Below are positions 7,107 to 15,166 of a stretch of 64,000 bases of DNA, piece by piece; positions within the stretch are counted from its first letter, which is position 1; each line of letters starts with the position of its first letter. The translations under genes and the position numbers were made by a program. The notes beneath the pieces are model-generated. The model saw only the letters and a program-made list of their open reading frames with translations, was not told the DNA's origin and did not search any database. This DNA comes from Pleurocapsa minor HA4230-MV1 (lineage in GTDB: Bacteria; Cyanobacteriota; Cyanobacteriia; Cyanobacteriales; Xenococcaceae), in assembly GCA_019359095.1 (NCBI GenBank), contig JAHHHZ010000013.1:62001-126000 (forward strand), written 5' to 3'.

Positions 7107-8660
7107 ATGACTCCACGTAAAAAAGTAATGAAATTTAAAAATTTTATTTGGCGAAAAATATGGGTTTATTATCATAAGCTTAAATTAAGCGTCAATTGGT
7201 TAAATCAACTACAAATATATCAAGAAGCCCGTACTCGTATTTTATTATGGTATTTAGCCTTAATGTGTTTATTTACATTGATCGCTATTCCCATGATTAA
7301 ATATCGCCTAATTGTAGAAGTAACTAATCGAGTGGAAGCAGATTTGCGGGAGGAATTGGAAGAATTTGAAGCGGAATTAATCCAAATTTTATTGAAATTA
7401 AAAGTTAAACCAGAGTTAGAACAAACAGAAGTCGAGCGAGCAAACGATAATATTTATCGAGCCTTTGATAAATTTATTTCCACTAACAAAGCCGAAGATG
7501 ATAATTATTTTATTGCTATTGTTAATGGTTTATTTTATAAAACCAATGCTGCTTTTCTACCGTCACAAATCGACCAAAATTCCGCTTTAATGCAACGCTG
7601 GCAGGAGATTACAGTCGAAGAAGAAGCAGAAATCAAAGTAGACGATCCCAAGGTTGGCAGTGTTATTTATAAAGCCGAACCGATTAAAACTACCGAGGAA
7701 GTTATTGGTGTCTTTGTCGTCGCTCACCTTTCTGCGGGGGAACGAAGGGAAGTATTAGATTCTTTTAAGATAGTTATTCAAGTTTTAATATTGATGATCT
7801 TGCTCGCTTCGTTGCTAGCTTGGTTAGCAGCAGGAAGAGTCTTAGCTCCTTTAAGAAATTTATCCGCAACAGTAAAATCTATTTCCGAATCCGACCTCTC
7901 TCAGCGTATTAATACTCAAGGCAAGGGAGAAGTTGCCCAACTGGGTCGTATTTTTAATGCCATGATGAATCGAATCGAAACTGCTTTTGATACTCAACGC
8001 AATTTTATCAACGATGCGGGACACGAACTGAAAACCCCCATTACTATCATTCGCGGACATCTAGAATTGATGGATGCCGATCCTCAATCACAACAAGAAA
8101 CCGTCGAGTTAGTGATCGATGAACTAGACCGTATGAATCGTTTAGTAGAGGATTTAGTTTTGCTAGCAAAATCAGAACGTCCTGATTTTTTGCAGATCGA
8201 AACCATCGAGTTAACTTCTTTTGTGACGGAACTATTTAGTAAACTGCAAAAACTGGGGCAGAGGAATTGGTATTTAGACAACGCAATATTATCAGGTAGA
8301 ATGACGGGCGATCGCCAAAGAATCACTCAAGCAATTATTAATTTGGCAAACAATGCTGTACAGCATACCATCACCGACAGTTTAATTGTTTTTGGGGCGA
8401 AAATAGAGGGCAAGCGCGTTGAATTTTGGATTCGCGATACAGGAAATGGCATTGCTGCCGACGAACAAAAACGGATTTTCGATCGTTTTACTAGGGTAAA
8501 AAATACTCGTCGTCGTTCGGAAGGTTCTGGTTTGGGTTTAGCCATTGTTAAGACAGTAGTAGAAGCTCATGGCGGAGCGATTAATCTTCAAAGCCAACTG
8601 GGGATTGGTTCGACCTTTTCCTTAGTTTTTCCCTTAGAATTTAACGAAAAGCAGAATTGA
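7107..8660 (+). CDS. Transmembrane sensor histidine kinase
   Basis: The 517-residue protein has a first membrane helix at about 43-63, an extracytoplasmic sensor region of about 150 residues rich in acidic coiled coil, a second helix at about 221-243 and a HAMP linker (VLAPLRNLSATVKSIS). The HisKA motif NDAGHELKTPITII follows, with the phosphoacceptor His306, then an HATPase domain with N box (INLANNAVQHT), G1 (DTGNGI) and G2 (GSGLGLAIV). All catalytic boxes look intact. It overlaps the next gene, a response regulator, which should be its partner. The start could also be ATG 7128; no ribosome binding site is clear at either. The signal sensed is unknown. Confidence 0.92.
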   Translation: MTPRKKVMKFKNFIWRKIWVYYHKLKLSVNWLNQLQIYQEARTRILLWYLALMCLFTLIAIPMIKYRLIVEVTNRVEADLREELEEFEAELIQILLKLKVKPELEQTEVERANDNIYRAFDKFISTNKAEDDNYFIAIVNGLFYKTNAAFLPSQIDQNSALMQRWQEITVEEEAEIKVDDPKVGSVIYKAEPIKTTEEVIGVFVVAHLSAGERREVLDSFKIVIQVLILMILLASLLAWLAAGRVLAPLRNLSATVKSISESDLSQRINTQGKGEVAQLGRIFNAMMNRIETAFDTQRNFINDAGHELKTPITIIRGHLELMDADPQSQQETVELVIDELDRMNRLVEDLVLLAKSERPDFLQIETIELTSFVTELFSKLQKLGQRNWYLDNAILSGRMTGDRQRITQAIINLANNAVQHTITDSLIVFGAKIEGKRVEFWIRDTGNGIAADEQKRIFDRFTRVKNTRRRSEGSGLGLAIVKTVVEAHGGAINLQSQLGIGSTFSLVFPLEFNEKQN

Positions 8661-9337
8661 TGATGAAACAAATATTAATCGTGGAAGATGAAACCAGAAT
8701 TGCTGCTTTTATTGCCAAAGGTTTAAAAGCCAAAGGTTACAACACCACCATTGTCGAAGATGCGGAAACTGCCTTAGCTATGCCTTTTAGTTGTCAATTC
8801 GATCTGGCACTCCTAGATTTAGGCTTACCAGGTCAAGATGGCTTAACGGTCTTAGAAACATGGCGCGGACAGGGAGTCAATTTTCCCGTGATTATTTTGA
8901 CTGCCAGAGACGATGTGATGGATAAAGTAGCAGGCTTAAAAGGTGGCGCAGATGATTATATGACCAAACCTTTTAGCTTTGCTGAACTACTCGCTCGCAT
9001 AGAAGTGAGATTAAAAGCTAGTAATAATAATCATCAAGCCGAAGCTAAGATGCAGATTCAGCGAGGCAATATGATTCTTAATCTGCGTACGCGCAAAGTT
9101 CAAGTGGGCGATCGCGAAGTGGAATTACCAGCCAGGGAATTTACGATGGTAGAAGTGTTTTTTCGCCATCCTGGGCAAGTAATGACCAGACAACAATTAT
9201 TAGATTTGGTTTGGGGATACGATTACGACCCTGGTTCTAATATTGTCGATGTTTATGTTGGTTATCTACGCAAAAAATTAGGCAACGAATCGATTGAAAC
9301 CGTCCGAGGTATGGGTTATCGGTTGGGTAGTAGTTAG
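8660..9337 (+). CDS. OmpR/PhoB-family response regulator
   Basis: The receiver domain comes first (ILIVEDE, phosphoacceptor Asp53 in LALLDLGLPG, conserved Lys103 in MTKPF), counted from ATG 8660. A C-terminal winged helix of the OmpR family follows (ELPAREFTMVEVFFRHPGQV, then VDVYVGYLRKKL and TVRGMGYRL). I chose ATG 8660 because it overlaps the kinase stop codon as TGATG; a TTG at 8657 and an ATG at 8663 are also in frame. OmpR-family proteins bind direct repeats about 11 bp apart, and exactly such repeats flank this gene pair (2191, 6787, 7040 and 9411). It is therefore the best candidate regulator of the surrounding glycan genes. Confidence 0.92.
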   Translation: MMKQILIVEDETRIAAFIAKGLKAKGYNTTIVEDAETALAMPFSCQFDLALLDLGLPGQDGLTVLETWRGQGVNFPVIILTARDDVMDKVAGLKGGADDYMTKPFSFAELLARIEVRLKASNNNHQAEAKMQIQRGNMILNLRTRKVQVGDREVELPAREFTMVEVFFRHPGQVMTRQQLLDLVWGYDYDPGSNIVDVYVGYLRKKLGNESIETVRGMGYRLGSS

Positions 9338-9391
9338 TAGGTAGTAGGTAGTAGGTAGTAGTTAGTAGGTAGTGGGTAGTAGGTAATAAGT
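9330..9391. repeat. TAGTAGG heptamer array
   Basis: Degenerate tandem GTAGTAG and TAGTAGG units begin at the stop codon of the response regulator and run into the spacer before the epimerase. It is the reverse-complement version of the CTACCTA type arrays seen elsewhere in the window. Confidence 0.75.
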
Positions 9392-9410
9392 GTCTCAACA
9401 ATGAAAAATT

Positions 9411-9465
9411 TCTCACTTAAGTTTCATATCGCTTTCATTGATTAAGACGAAAGTAAAAGTATTAA
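9411..9465 (+). promoter_or_regulatory. Direct-repeat operator plus -10 box for the epimerase gene
   Basis: On the plus strand TCTCAC (9411), TTTCAT (9422) and TTTCAT (9433) are 11 bp apart; on the other strand this reads as the same TGAAACTTNNRTGAGA core as the three other sites. A TATTAA box at 9460-9465 follows 22-27 nt after the last repeat. The gap to the start codon is 74 bp, close to the 66 bp in front of the GT4 gene. Confidence 0.6.
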
Positions 9466-9512
9466 AAGTATTAATTGAGTAACCACTCAAGTTTATATAG
9501 GAGAATCACTAG

Positions 9513-10577
9513 ATGAAAATTCTCGTTACTGGCGTAGCTGGCTTTATTGGCTATCATTTAGCTACAAGGTTATTGGCAGAAGGTAATCAAGTTTACGGTA
9601 TAGACAACCTCAATGATTACTATGATGTCAGTCTCAAACAAGCTCGTCTCCAACAAATATTACCCCAGAGCAATTTTACCTTTGACTATTTAGATATTAG
9701 CGATCGCACTTTGGTAGCAGAATTATTTGCAGCCAATGACTTTGATGTTGTGGTTCATTTAGCTGCTCAAGCTGGTGTACGTTATTCCCTACAGAATCCC
9801 CATGCTTATGTTGATAGTAACTTGGTTGGTTTTACCAATATCTTAGAAGGTTGTCGTCATAGTTCGATTAAGCACCTGATTTTTGCCTCTTCCAGTTCAG
9901 TATATGGTGCAAATACCAAAGTTCCTTTTGCTGTCAGTGACAATGTCGATCGTCCCATCTCTCTCTATGCAGCCACCAAAAAAGCTAATGAGTTAATGGC
10001 TCATGCCTATAGTCATTTATATCAAATACCCATTACTGGCTTGCGTTTCTTTACTGTTTATGGAGCTTGGGGTAGACCTGATATGGCATATTTCAAATTT
10101 GTTAAAGCGATCGCTGAAGACCGACCTATTGATATTTATAATTTTGGCAAAATGAAGCGAGACTTTACCTATATTGATGATGTTATTGAAGCAGTAACTA
10201 GAATTATTCCTACTCAACCTTTAACTCGCAATGGACAACCCCCTTATAAAATTTACAATTTAGGTAATAACCAACCAGTCGAGTTGAAGGAATTTATCAC
10301 CACGATTGAAACAATTATGGGCAAATCAGCTCGCAAAAATTTACTGCCCATGCAGCCAGGAGATGTAGTCTCTACCTATGCAGATGTCCAAGAATTAATT
10401 ACAGATTTTGATTTTCAACCCAGTACTTCTATTGCGGTGGGACTGGAAAAATTTGTTAGCTGGTATCAAGAATACTATCAAGTTGCTGGTAGTGCATTAA
10501 GAAAGTATGGGAGCGATCGAATAACCCAGTTTCCACACGTAGCTTATTTAGATGAAATGCTTTCTCTGCGGTCATGA
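9513..10577 (+). CDS. NAD-dependent nucleotide-sugar epimerase (UDP-glucuronate 4-epimerase type)
   Basis: A 354-residue extended short-chain dehydrogenase with the Rossmann motif GVAGFIG (residues 7-13), a serine cluster ASSSSVYG near 126-132 and the catalytic YAATK (Tyr152, Lys156). The sequence IDNLNDYYDVSLKQARL is typical of CapI-type UDP-glucuronate 4-epimerases. These interconvert UDP-glucuronate and UDP-galacturonate for capsule or exopolysaccharide precursors. An AGGAG ribosome binding site lies at about 9500. About 20 residues after SWYQEYY form an extra tail. It lies behind its own copy of the operator. Exact substrate (UDP-GlcA, UDP-GlcNAc or other) is not certain. Confidence 0.88.
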   Translation: MKILVTGVAGFIGYHLATRLLAEGNQVYGIDNLNDYYDVSLKQARLQQILPQSNFTFDYLDISDRTLVAELFAANDFDVVVHLAAQAGVRYSLQNPHAYVDSNLVGFTNILEGCRHSSIKHLIFASSSSVYGANTKVPFAVSDNVDRPISLYAATKKANELMAHAYSHLYQIPITGLRFFTVYGAWGRPDMAYFKFVKAIAEDRPIDIYNFGKMKRDFTYIDDVIEAVTRIIPTQPLTRNGQPPYKIYNLGNNQPVELKEFITTIETIMGKSARKNLLPMQPGDVVSTYADVQELITDFDFQPSTSIAVGLEKFVSWYQEYYQVAGSALRKYGSDRITQFPHVAYLDEMLSLRS

Positions 10578-10761
10578 CCAGCCCAGGATTATTTGCTAAT
10601 TTGATTTGCAATAGGTAGAACAAGGATTAATTACAGCGATTTAATCCTCAAAAATTCGACAGGAAAAAAGTAATTAGCTGATGAAAATCAAGCAGCGTGA
10701 ATAATTCCCTCCTCCAAAGCGATCAGTTACCATCGTATTGAAGTCTTAGGATATTTGGATT

Positions 10762-12252
10762 ATGGATACCACACCACTGATATGTCATAACTATATCGAT
10801 GGGAATTGGATTTCTGGGCAAACCAGCAAAGAAAGTCGTAATCCTGCCGATTGGCGAGAAGTGGTCGCCACCTTTCCCAGTTCAAATGTCAATGATGTCA
10901 ATCTGGCAGTTGCAGCAGCTAGAAAAGCTTATAAAACCTGGCGACTCGTACCTGCTCCCGTCCGTGCAGAATTAGTACATCGAGTCGGTGAAATATTGCT
11001 ACAACGCAAAGAAGAACTGGCAGATCTGATGAGCCGAGAAATGGGCAAACCCTTGACCGAATCCCTCGGTGACGTGCAAGAAGGAGTTGACTGCGCTTTC
11101 TACTATGCTGGTGAAGGTCGTCGTCTGTTCGGTCAAACTACCCCTTCCGAGTTAAATAATAAGTTTGCCATGACCATACGCGTACCAGTGGGTGTTTGTG
11201 CGCTGATTACCCCTTGGAATTTTCCCATTGCCATACCTTGTTGGAAAGCTCTGCCTGCTCTTGTTTGTGGTAATACCCTGATTCTCAAACCCGCTCAAGA
11301 TACTTCTGCCTGTGCAACCATGCTCACAGAAATTTTTGAGCAAGCCCAATTGCCTCCTGGGGTGGTTAACCTAATTCACGGTTCAGGTGAAGTAGTGGGT
11401 AGAGCATTGCTAGAGCATCCAGATATAGATTTAGTATCTTTTACAGGTTCTTCTACTACAGGTGCAGAAATTGGTGCTACCTGCGGACGTACCCACAAGC
11501 GAGTATGTTTGGAACTAGGGGGAAAAAATGCCCAAATTGTGATGGAAGATGCCGATTTAGAATTAGCCCTCGAAGGAGCATTATGGGGAGCGTTTGGAAC
11601 TACAGGACAACGCTGTACTGCTACTAGTCGCCTGCTTCTCCACCGCGATATCAAAGCCGAATTTACGGCTAAATTGCTAGAACAAACTAGTAAGTTGCGT
11701 CTTGGTGCTGGTGCAGATGTCCAAACACAAGTAGGGCCTTTGGTTAATTCATCTCAGTTAGAACGAGTCAAGCATTATATCGAAGTTGCCCGTAGCGAAG
11801 GAGCAAATTTGCTTATTGGTGGAGAAGCACCCACAGAAGCAAAGTTCGAGCATGGCTATTTCTTTTTACCAACTATTTTGGATGCAGCTACACCAACCAT
11901 GAGAATTGCTCGCGAAGAAATATTTGGCCCCGTGTTGGCTTTAATAGAAATCAATTCCTTTGAAGAAGCGATCGCGATTCTCAACGATACAGATTATGGT
12001 TTATCCTCGTCAATTTATACCAGAGATGTTAATCGTGCTTTCATGGCAATGCGCGATATTGAAGCAGGAATTACCTATATCAACGGCCCAACAATTGGGG
12101 CTGAGGTACATCTGCCTTTTGGAGGGGTGAAACAGACAGGCAATGGTCATCGCGAAGCTGGTAGTGCAGCCCTAGATGTTTTTACAGACTGGAAGACTAT
12201 TTATGTTGATTTTTCTGGTCGCCTGCAACGCGCTCAAATTGATAATCGCTAG
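10762..12252 (+). CDS. NAD(P)-dependent aldehyde dehydrogenase
   Basis: At 496 residues this is full length for the ALDH superfamily. It carries LITPWNFP (Asn153), the general base Glu251 in LELGGKN, the catalytic Cys285 in GQRCTATSR, and EEIFGPVL. It oxidises an aldehyde to the acid with NAD(P), in the cytoplasm. The C-terminus ([18 protein letters not shown]) resembles semialdehyde dehydrogenases acting on amino acid derivatives. Three kilobases downstream are a class III aminotransferase and an HglS-type enzyme, which suggests a role in lysine/2-aminoadipate breakdown, for example as aminoadipate semialdehyde dehydrogenase. Oxoglutarate or succinate semialdehyde are alternatives. No promoter was identified. 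Confidence 0.88.
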   Translation: MDTTPLICHNYIDGNWISGQTSKESRNPADWREVVATFPSSNVNDVNLAVAAARKAYKTWRLVPAPVRAELVHRVGEILLQRKEELADLMSREMGKPLTESLGDVQEGVDCAFYYAGEGRRLFGQTTPSELNNKFAMTIRVPVGVCALITPWNFPIAIPCWKALPALVCGNTLILKPAQDTSACATMLTEIFEQAQLPPGVVNLIHGSGEVVGRALLEHPDIDLVSFTGSSTTGAEIGATCGRTHKRVCLELGGKNAQIVMEDADLELALEGALWGAFGTTGQRCTATSRLLLHRDIKAEFTAKLLEQTSKLRLGAGADVQTQVGPLVNSSQLERVKHYIEVARSEGANLLIGGEAPTEAKFEHGYFFLPTILDAATPTMRIAREEIFGPVLALIEINSFEEAIAILNDTDYGLSSSIYTRDVNRAFMAMRDIEAGITYINGPTIGAEVHLPFGGVKQTGNGHREAGSAALDVFTDWKTIYVDFSGRLQRAQIDNR

Positions 12253-12393
12253 TAGGAGAAGTTTGGGGTTTAAGCGATCGCTATTTTAGATTTAAACTTC
12301 ACTTATCTATTAATATCGGGAGTTTGATCGCTCACACATCCATCGCATATTCGATCTGGTAAACTGAGGATATTAGTTTGGCTAAGTTAACTT

Positions 12394-13020
12394 ATGACCA
12401 TTACAATCGACCAAGCGATACAACAGAAGCCCATCAGTTTTGACGAGTTTCTCGTTAGTTATGGTGGAAATAATCGCTATGAATTAATTGATGGAGAGGT
12501 CTTCGACTTGGAACCAACAGGCTCGCATGAAGAGGTTGCAGCTTTAATCACTACAAAGATCTGTGTTCAGATCGATGCAACATGCTTACCTTGGTTTGTC
12601 CTTCAGCGGGGAATATTACGCCCTACCAACATTGGGATGACGGCATTTAGACCTGATGTTGCAGTAATCGATCGAGACGAACTTGCTAAAGAAATGCTTT
12701 GGTCTGACCAGTCGATCCTGACTTTGGGCAGTTCGATTAAATTTGTAGCGGAAGTGGTTAGTAGCAATTGGCAAAATGATTATTCCCGTAAGGTTGAAGA
12801 CTACGCGGTTTTAGGTATTCCTGAATATTGGATTGCCGACTACGCTGGATTAGGTGGTACTCGACATATTGGTAAGCCCAAACAACCGACCCTATCTATC
12901 TGTACATTAGTAAATGGGGAGTATGAAATTCAGCTGCTTCGGGGCAATCAAACTATCCGCTCTCTAACCTTTCCAGATTTAAAACTGACGGCCGAACAGG
13001 TGTTGAAAGCAGGTAGGTAA
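12394..13020 (+). CDS. Uma2-family (DUF820) putative endonuclease
   Basis: A 208-residue member of the Uma2/DUF820 family, which has a PD-(D/E)XK nuclease fold and is greatly expanded in cyanobacteria. Landmarks are YELIDGEV, FRPDVAVID (acidic metal ligand), FVAEVVSSN and DYSRKVEDYAVLGIPEYWI. A paralogue with the same order of motifs lies at 41107-41721. The physiological role of Uma2 proteins is unsettled. It stands alone in orientation with the flanking genes and starts an accessory stretch between the aldehyde dehydrogenase and the aminotransferase. Confidence 0.85.
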   Translation: MTITIDQAIQQKPISFDEFLVSYGGNNRYELIDGEVFDLEPTGSHEEVAALITTKICVQIDATCLPWFVLQRGILRPTNIGMTAFRPDVAVIDRDELAKEMLWSDQSILTLGSSIKFVAEVVSSNWQNDYSRKVEDYAVLGIPEYWIADYAGLGGTRHIGKPKQPTLSICTLVNGEYEIQLLRGNQTIRSLTFPDLKLTAEQVLKAGR

Positions 13021-13160
13021 AATCACCCTAGCTAGTTTCGAGAAATAATATTAATTTTTGAGCGATCGCTGCTCAGGATTTAATTAACCGCAATTTTTTA
13101 AGGATCGAGAGGACTTCTGACTCCTCCTTGCTGGTGCTTAATATAAGGCTCAAGCATGGC

Positions 13161-13210
13161 TTGACAATTAAGCAAATGCTAAAGTATTATTTAGTTAAGC
13201 ATTTACTTAA
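13161..13210 (+). promoter_or_regulatory. Sigma-70 promoter with overlapping inverted-repeat operator
   Basis: TTGACA at 13161-13166 and TATTAT at 13185-13190 are separated by 18 bp, a near-consensus promoter. An inverted repeat, TTAAGCAAATGCT (13168-13180) and AGCATTTACTTAA (13198-13210), with one mismatch, overlaps the spacer and the start region. This is where an ArsR/SmtB-type repressor would sit. The gene starting at 13219 is the remnant of such a repressor. Confidence 0.6.
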
Positions 13211-13218
13211 ATATCTTT

Positions 13219-13302
13219 ATGAGTCGATCAACTGCCAGTACCGACGTTTTTCAAGCGATCGCTGGCATTACTGGTTGCAACAAAAATTACCTGAAGTATT
13301 AA
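13219..13302 (+). pseudogene. ArsR-family repressor, N-terminal remnant
   Basis: The 27-codon frame starts MSRSTASTDVFQAIAG, which matches the usual N-terminus of ArsR/SmtB winged-helix repressors (..STDVFxAIADPTRR..). It then departs from the family directly at a GCGATCGC octamer and stops. The whole DNA-binding domain is missing, so the gene is dead. The stop ends two bases before the SnoaL ATG, which is consistent with an internal deletion in an arsR-snoaL-like operon. Confidence 0.55.
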
Positions 13303-13304
13303 CT

Positions 13305-13703
13305 ATGAGTTCAAATCAGCAGTTTCTGCAAAATTTATACGAAGCCTTCAACAACCGCGAACTTGAAACAATCATCTCGGTGATGCACCCAGACGTGAAA
13401 TGGGCTAACGGGGTAGAAGGCGGTTTTGTTTATGGACGCGACGCGGTGCGCGAATACTGGACTAATCAATATAAGGTTATTCAAGTGCAGCTTGAAACCT
13501 TAAAGTTTGAGACGGATGAAAACAATCGAAATGTCGTTACCGTTCATCAAATCGTCAGAGATTTGCAAGGCAATTTGCTCGCGGATACAACAGTTCAGCA
13601 AATCTTTACTATTGAGAATGGTTTGATCGTTCTTTATGAAATTGGCGAAACTGAAACAATCCAAGAGATGATTCAACAGACGAAAACTTCCAAATCTTTA
13701 TAA
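13305..13703 (+). CDS. SnoaL-like (NTF2-fold) protein
   Basis: This 132-residue protein (MSSNQQFLQNLYEAFNNREL) has the pattern of the SnoaL-like NTF2 superfamily: an N-terminal helical pair, then HPDVKWANG, GRDAVREYWTNQY and a string of beta strands ending in VLYEIGETE. Members are small cone-shaped enzymes or ligand-binding proteins; the substrate cannot be predicted. An in-frame extension to 13128 exists, but ATG 13305 is where family similarity begins. It sits behind a good promoter and a decayed ArsR gene, so it may now be expressed without its repressor. Confidence 0.75.
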   Translation: MSSNQQFLQNLYEAFNNRELETIISVMHPDVKWANGVEGGFVYGRDAVREYWTNQYKVIQVQLETLKFETDENNRNVVTVHQIVRDLQGNLLADTTVQQIFTIENGLIVLYEIGETETIQEMIQQTKTSKSL

Positions 13704-13720
13704 AGAAACTCTTTCTGAGA

Positions 13721-13849
13721 ATGACTGAAGTTTTTTTAGATACTTCTTTTGCGATCGCTTTATCTTCAGTCACCAATTAAAATCATGTGCGGGCTGTTCA
13801 GCTTGCTAATCAAATCGACATTAACAAAAATATATTGGTTACTATATAA
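13721..13849 (+). pseudogene. PIN-domain toxin relic with in-frame stop
   Basis: Translation from ATG 13721 gives MTEVFLDTSFAIALSSVTN, a stop (TAA 13778-13780), then in the same frame NHVRAVQLANQ and another 11 codons to a second stop. The LDTSFAIAL start and the HxxA helix are typical of a PIN-domain protein. The remaining two thirds of the domain, with the other catalytic acids, is gone. Confidence 0.6.
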
Positions 13850-13875
13850 AATGACTATTTTTTCAACATCTATTT

Positions 13876-14118
13876 ATGCTACGAGAAAATCTTAAAAAAG
13901 AATTAGACAAACTAAACGATGAGCAACTCAAAAAGATTGCTGATTTTATAGCCGACCTTGAGCCTCAGTCTATACAAAGCACATCGTCTATCCCATTTGG
14001 GCAAGAAGCAACACCATCTGAGAGGGCGAGAGAATTTCGTGAATGGGTTTTACAACTTCCTAAAGGTAGTCCAAGTTTACGAGACGAAGCTTTTGATCGT
14101 GAAAGTATTTACGAATAA
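13876..14118 (+). CDS. Putative small antitoxin of a truncated VapC module
   Basis: An 80-residue acidic protein: a helical N-terminus (MLRENLKKELDKLNDEQLKK) and a C-terminal segment (ERAREFREWVLQLPKG then LRDEAFDRESIYE) of the kind that binds PIN toxins. The stop codon overlaps by one base the ATG of a frame that starts like a PIN toxin but ends after 12 codons (14118-14156). It is therefore an antitoxin that has lost its toxin. The family name is not certain. Confidence 0.6.
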   Translation: MLRENLKKELDKLNDEQLKKIADFIADLEPQSIQSTSSIPFGQEATPSERAREFREWVLQLPKGSPSLRDEAFDRESIYE

Positions 14119-14156
14119 TGACGAAATATTTGCTTGACACTAATACACTAATATAG
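14118..14156 (+). pseudogene. VapC-type toxin, 12-codon remnant
   Basis: MTKYLLDTNTLI followed by TAG. This is the first beta strand and first catalytic aspartate of a PIN domain, coupled to the upstream antitoxin by a TAATG overlap. The rest of the toxin is missing and the next antitoxin gene begins 11 bp later. Confidence 0.6.
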
Positions 14157-14166
14157 AGAATTAACA

Positions 14167-14460
14167 ATGAGTAAAGCAAAATATATTCCCGAAGAGATAT
14201 TATTATCAATTAAAAAATTACCCCAAGATTCTTTAGGAGAGTTGGTAAATTTTATTGAGTATCTTCAATTTAAAAATAGTTCTGAACCAAATCAAAATCG
14301 TCAAAATTATAAAGAAGCAGAAGTTAATTTAACAACAAAAATAACTTCTGAAGAAAGTGAGCAAATAATTGAAGAAATATTGACGGAAGTTGGTGAAAAA
14401 ATCCCTTCTCTTTCTGATTATGCGATTAGTCGTGCTGGAATTTATGAAGACCATTCTTGA
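14167..14460 (+). CDS. DUF2281-like antitoxin
   Basis: This 97-residue protein has the helical N-terminus ILLSIKKLPQDSLGELVNFIEYLQF, resembling the DUF2281/VapB-like antitoxins common in cyanobacteria, then a low-complexity linker and a C-terminal toxin-binding segment ending SDYAISRAGIYEDHS. The following PIN-domain gene starts within a few bases, so the two form a module. It probably autoregulates the pair. Confidence 0.7.
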   Translation: MSKAKYIPEEILLSIKKLPQDSLGELVNFIEYLQFKNSSEPNQNRQNYKEAEVNLTTKITSEESEQIIEEILTEVGEKIPSLSDYAISRAGIYEDHS

Positions 14461-14462
14461 CT

Positions 14463-14918
14463 ATGAATTATCTAGTCGATACTAATATTTTACTGAGATT
14501 ACCAGACCGCAACCATCCCCAACATCTGATTATTCGTAAATCGATTCGTTTACTTCGCAGTCAAGGACATAATTTATATATCACACCACAAAACTGTGCC
14601 GAATTTGGGAATGTTGCAACTCGTCCGAGTGATAAAAATGGCTTGGGTTTAGATGTAGAAAAAACTGCCAAACTTTTACGATTGTTTGAGCGTCTTTTTT
14701 ATGTTATTCCTGATAATTCAGATATCTATTCAGAATGGAAAAGGTTAGTTAAAGCTTTTCAAATTAAAGGAATACAAGTTCATGATGCTCGTTTGGTTGC
14801 AGCGATGAAAACTCATGGATTGGAAGGCATTTTAACTTTTAATGTCAAAGATTTTAAACGCTATCAAGTTGAGGGAATCAAAGCAGTTAATCCTCAAGAT
14901 TTAGCAATTAATAATTAA
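14463..14918 (+). CDS. PIN-domain toxin (VapC type)
   Basis: From ATG 14463 the 151-residue protein begins MNYLVDTNILLRL with catalytic Asp6. It keeps the other acidic landmarks: NCAEFGNVATRP, IQVHDARLVAAM and GILTFNVKDFKRY. A TTG at 14457 would add two residues and overlap the antitoxin stop. It is the only apparently complete PIN toxin in this part of the window and presumably is a Mg-dependent ribonuclease held by the 97-residue antitoxin. Confidence 0.88.
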   Translation: MNYLVDTNILLRLPDRNHPQHLIIRKSIRLLRSQGHNLYITPQNCAEFGNVATRPSDKNGLGLDVEKTAKLLRLFERLFYVIPDNSDIYSEWKRLVKAFQIKGIQVHDARLVAAMKTHGLEGILTFNVKDFKRYQVEGIKAVNPQDLAINN

Positions 14919-15166
14919 TTACTGGGTGATTGTTGTGAAAAATGTTTTTCTATAATTTTAGGCGTTTTGATTTAAATTACCGTTGATACTCAGTGTTCGT
15001 AGTGCTGAGTTTAAATTCCTCTACAACCGCTGAAGGGGAACGTTAGAAATATTTTTTAGGTTTACTCTATAACACTCTCTGATTTTGTGCATAAATCCTT
15101 ACTTTTTTACTGAGATAGAAAGATTACCCTAGAGAAGTAATTTCCCATTATTAATTAGCCACTTTT

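Noticed and set aside
12256-12300. GAAGTTT ... AAACTTC inverted pair after the aldehyde dehydrogenase gene as terminator
   Set aside because: The loop is long and interrupted by a palindromic HIP1 site, and no T-run follows.
13128-13304. N-terminal extension of the SnoaL protein from 13128
   Set aside because: It covers the promoter, the operator and the ArsR remnant in another frame; similarity to the family starts only at 13305.
14985-15015. ACTCAG ... CTGAGT hairpin as terminator or small RNA
   Set aside because: The stem is six pairs with no T-run, and no other support was found.
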